A DNA stretch of 64,000 nt, from assembly GCF_011759505.1 (NCBI RefSeq), contig NZ_JAAOYO010000003.1:434001-498000 (forward strand). Reading direction: 5' to 3'. The position numbers and the translations under genes were made by a program. Below the pieces are notes generated by a model. The model ran no database searches and had not been told where the DNA came from. It saw nothing but the letters and a program-made list of their open reading frames with translations. Below, piece by piece: positions 62,170 through 64,000 of the stretch; position 1 is the first letter of the stretch, and each line of letters starts with the position of its first letter. Source of the DNA: Curtobacterium salicis (lineage in GTDB: Bacteria > Actinomycetota > Actinomycetes > Actinomycetales > Microbacteriaceae).

Positions 62170-63615
62170 TCAGGCGTCGCGCGTGGCCCACCAGGTGCGG
62201 AGGCGCGCCTCCGCGTCCTCGGGCCCGAGGGGCCCCTCGTCCATCCGCGCCTCGAGCAGGAAGCGGTACGCCTCGCCCACCGCGCGCCCCGGCGGGATCC
62301 CGAGGATCCGCATGATGTCGTCCCCGGAGAGGTCGGGACGCATGGAGTCGAGTTCCTCCTGCTCCGCGAGGACGGCGATCCGTGCCTCCAGGTCGTCGTA
62401 GGCGAACCCGAGCCGGTCCGCCTTCCGACGGTTCCGGGTGGTGACGTCCGAGCGGGTGAGCTCGTGCAGCCGCTCGAGCTGGTCGCCGGCGTCGCGGACG
62501 TAGCGGCGGACGGCCGCGTCGGTCCAGGCGCCCTCGGTGTAGCCGAAGAAGCGCAGGTGCAGCTCGATCAGGCGCGAGACCGAGGCGATGGTGTCGTTGT
62601 CGAAGCGCAGGGCACGGAGCCGCTTCTTCGCGAGCTTCGAGCCGACCAGGTCGTGGTGGTGGAAGCTCACGGCGCCGCCCGGCTCGAGCTTCCGGGTCGC
62701 CGGCTTGCCGATGTCGTGCAGCAGTGCGGCGAGGCGCAGGACCGTGTCCGGGGCGTCGCCGGGGTGGCGTTCGGCCTCGTACCCGATGGCCTGCGTCAAG
62801 ACGGTGAGCGAGTGCTCGTACACGTCCTTGTGGTGGTGGTGCTCGTCGATCTCGAGCTTCATCGCGGGGAGCTCGGGCAGGATCCGCTCGGCGATGCCGG
62901 AGTCGACCAGCAGCCGGATGCCCTCGACCGGGTCGTCCGTGTCCAACAGCTTCACGAGCTCGTCACGCACACGCTCGGCGGAGATGTTCTCGATCGAGTC
63001 GGCGAGGTCGGTCATCGCGTCGCGCACGTCCTCGGACACGGTGAACCCGAGCTGTGCGGTGAACCGGGCGGCCCGCATCATCCGGAGCGGGTCGTCGCGG
63101 AACGAGACCCGTGCGGCCTGCGGGGTCGCCAGGCGCTGCGCGAGCAGGTCCTCGACGCCGCCGTGCACGTCGACGAGCTCGCGCTGGGGGAGTCGGAGCG
63201 CCATCGCGTTGACGGTGAAGTCGCGCCGGAGCAGATCCGCTTCGATGGTGTCGCCGAAGGTGACCTCGGGCTTGCGGGTCTCGCCGTCGTAGACGTCACT
63301 GCGGTACGTGGTGATCTCGACCTGCTCGCCGCGGACCATCGCGGCGATCGTCCCGAACTGGCGACCGACGTCCCAGGTGCTGCTCGCGAGGGGCTCGACG
63401 ATCGCCAGGACGGCGTCGGGTCGGGCGTCGGTGGTGAAGTCGAGGTCGGTCACCGGGCGACCGAGGAAGGCGTCGCGGACGGGCCCGCCGACGAGGGCGA
63501 GCTCGTGACCGGCTGCGGCGAACGCCCGTGCGAGGACGTCGACGGTGTCGGTGGCGGCGAGTGCGTCGAGTCGCTCGACGGCCTGGGCTACGGACTGCAT
63601 GACGCCGTCGATCAT
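62170..63615 (-). CDS. cca: CCA-adding tRNA nucleotidyltransferase
   Basis: 481 residues. The class II nucleotidyltransferase head carries ELALVGGPVRDAFLGRPVTD and LDFTTDARPDAVLAIVE with the catalytic DxD. Later RFTAQLGFTVSEDVRDAM and the HD domain LAALLHDIGKPATRKL, with VSFHHHDLVGSKLAK, suggest additional phosphohydrolase or regulatory capability. It adds or repairs the CCA end of tRNA. The start may be MIDGVM or the second Met, 15 bases later. Divergent from the secreted protein gene at 63711. Confidence 0.92.
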   Translation of the reverse strand: MIDGVMQSVAQAVERLDALAATDTVDVLARAFAAAGHELALVGGPVRDAFLGRPVTDLDFTTDARPDAVLAIVEPLASSTWDVGRQFGTIAAMVRGEQVEITTYRSDVYDGETRKPEVTFGDTIEADLLRRDFTVNAMALRLPQRELVDVHGGVEDLLAQRLATPQAARVSFRDDPLRMMRAARFTAQLGFTVSEDVRDAMTDLADSIENISAERVRDELVKLLDTDDPVEGIRLLVDSGIAERILPELPAMKLEIDEHHHHKDVYEHSLTVLTQAIGYEAERHPGDAPDTVLRLAALLHDIGKPATRKLEPGGAVSFHHHDLVGSKLAKKRLRALRFDNDTIASVSRLIELHLRFFGYTEGAWTDAAVRRYVRDAGDQLERLHELTRSDVTTRNRRKADRLGFAYDDLEARIAVLAEQEELDSMRPDLSGDDIMRILGIPPGRAVGEAYRFLLEARMDEGPLGPEDAEARLRTWWATRDA

Positions 63616-63710
63616 CCCAGATAGTGAGCGCGAGCACCTGCGCGCTCGCCTGCTGTCATGGTCACCCCTCGTACACTCGTCGTGGCCCGCCCCGACCAGG
63701 GCCCTCCCAC

Positions 63711-64000
63711 ATGCAGATTCTCCGTACCGTGCTCGCCGCCGCCGCGTCCGCCCTGGTCGCCACCGGTCTGGTCATCGCGCCGTCCGCGGTGGACGTCGCC
63801 GACGCCGCCACCAGTTCCCGACCCGCCGCCCCGGCCGCGGCCCAGGCCGGCACCACGTCGGTCCAGCTCACGCCCGGCGGCCGCGGTGTCCTCGACCTCG
63901 GCGACGACCTGTCCCTGACGCTCACGGTGACGAACGACACCGACACCGCCCTGCCCGCGGGCCGCGCCGACCTGGACATCATCCGGCCGGTGGTGGGTAC
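63711..64000 (+). CDS. Secreted DUF6049-like protein, N-terminal part
   Basis: Cut by the window edge after about 96 codons. The signal peptide MQILRTVLAAAASALVATGL ends near an AxA site. The mature part SVQLTPGGRGVLDLGDDLSL and TLTVTNDTDTALPAG looks like the beginning of DUF6049-type surface proteins that usually precede murJ. Identification rests on this beginning and the location after cca. Confidence 0.6.
   Translation, partial: MQILRTVLAAAASALVATGLVIAPSAVDVADAATSSRPAAPAAAQAGTTSVQLTPGGRGVLDLGDDLSLTLTVTNDTDTALPAGRADLDIIRPVVG

Overview
The window is high-GC DNA (roughly 70 % by eye) with actinobacterial gene order. The right end carries rpsF-ssb-rpsR-rplI, dnaB, a CCA-adding enzyme and the start of a secreted protein of the type found upstream of murJ. 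With the Tat exports, ROK-controlled sugar transport and WXG100 proteins this suggests a Microbacteriaceae species, possibly Curtobacterium. The genus is inferred from style, not tested.

Layout. 0-2.3 kb: tail of a secreted protein, an epimerase-like protein and an aldo/keto reductase. 2.4-10.1 kb: a carbohydrate ABC importer (two permeases and a lipoprotein) under a ROK repressor, a divergent ROK sugar kinase and a Tat-exported glycosidase-like protein; two similar 21-bp operators sit in the divergent promoter region. 10-16.5 kb: a Na+/H+ antiporter and redox enzymes paired with TetR and MarR regulators, each with a visible palindrome. 16.7-23.3 kb: a beta-helix surface protein broken by one stop codon, a BLUF-TetR fusion lacking the key BLUF glutamine, and a 1069-residue secreted alpha/beta hydrolase. 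23.5-28.1 kb: a tightly overlapping operon of PfkB kinase, NCS1 permease, ADP-ribosylglycohydrolase-like protein and GntR regulator, probably nucleoside or nucleobase salvage. 28.1-43 kb: a lipoprotein, a frameshifted gene, dehydrogenases and SDRs with TetR, AraC and XRE regulators, several esterases, an ASCH protein and a photolyase relative with reordered domains.

43.1-49 kb is an accessory island with visibly lower GC than its surroundings. Its core is a two-gene operon: a Schlafen/AlbA_2-domain protein, then a 900-residue protein with a large unassigned N-terminal half and a RecD/UvrD-type helicase C-terminal half. It sits between a hydrolase gene and dnaB, with a gene fragment and small orphan ORFs on its left side. 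It looks like an antiphage or anti-mobile-element module and is the best candidate here for an undescribed system.

49-64 kb is core replication and translation plus a compact type VII secretion locus: an EccC/EssC-like ATPase, three small accessory genes, a large membrane-spanning candidate substrate and two WXG100-type proteins. Six DnaA-box-like nonamers lie upstream of dnaB. A family of near-perfect hairpins sharing the core ACGGGAGGC/GCCTCCCGT acts as the usual intergenic terminator between 2 and 30 kb.
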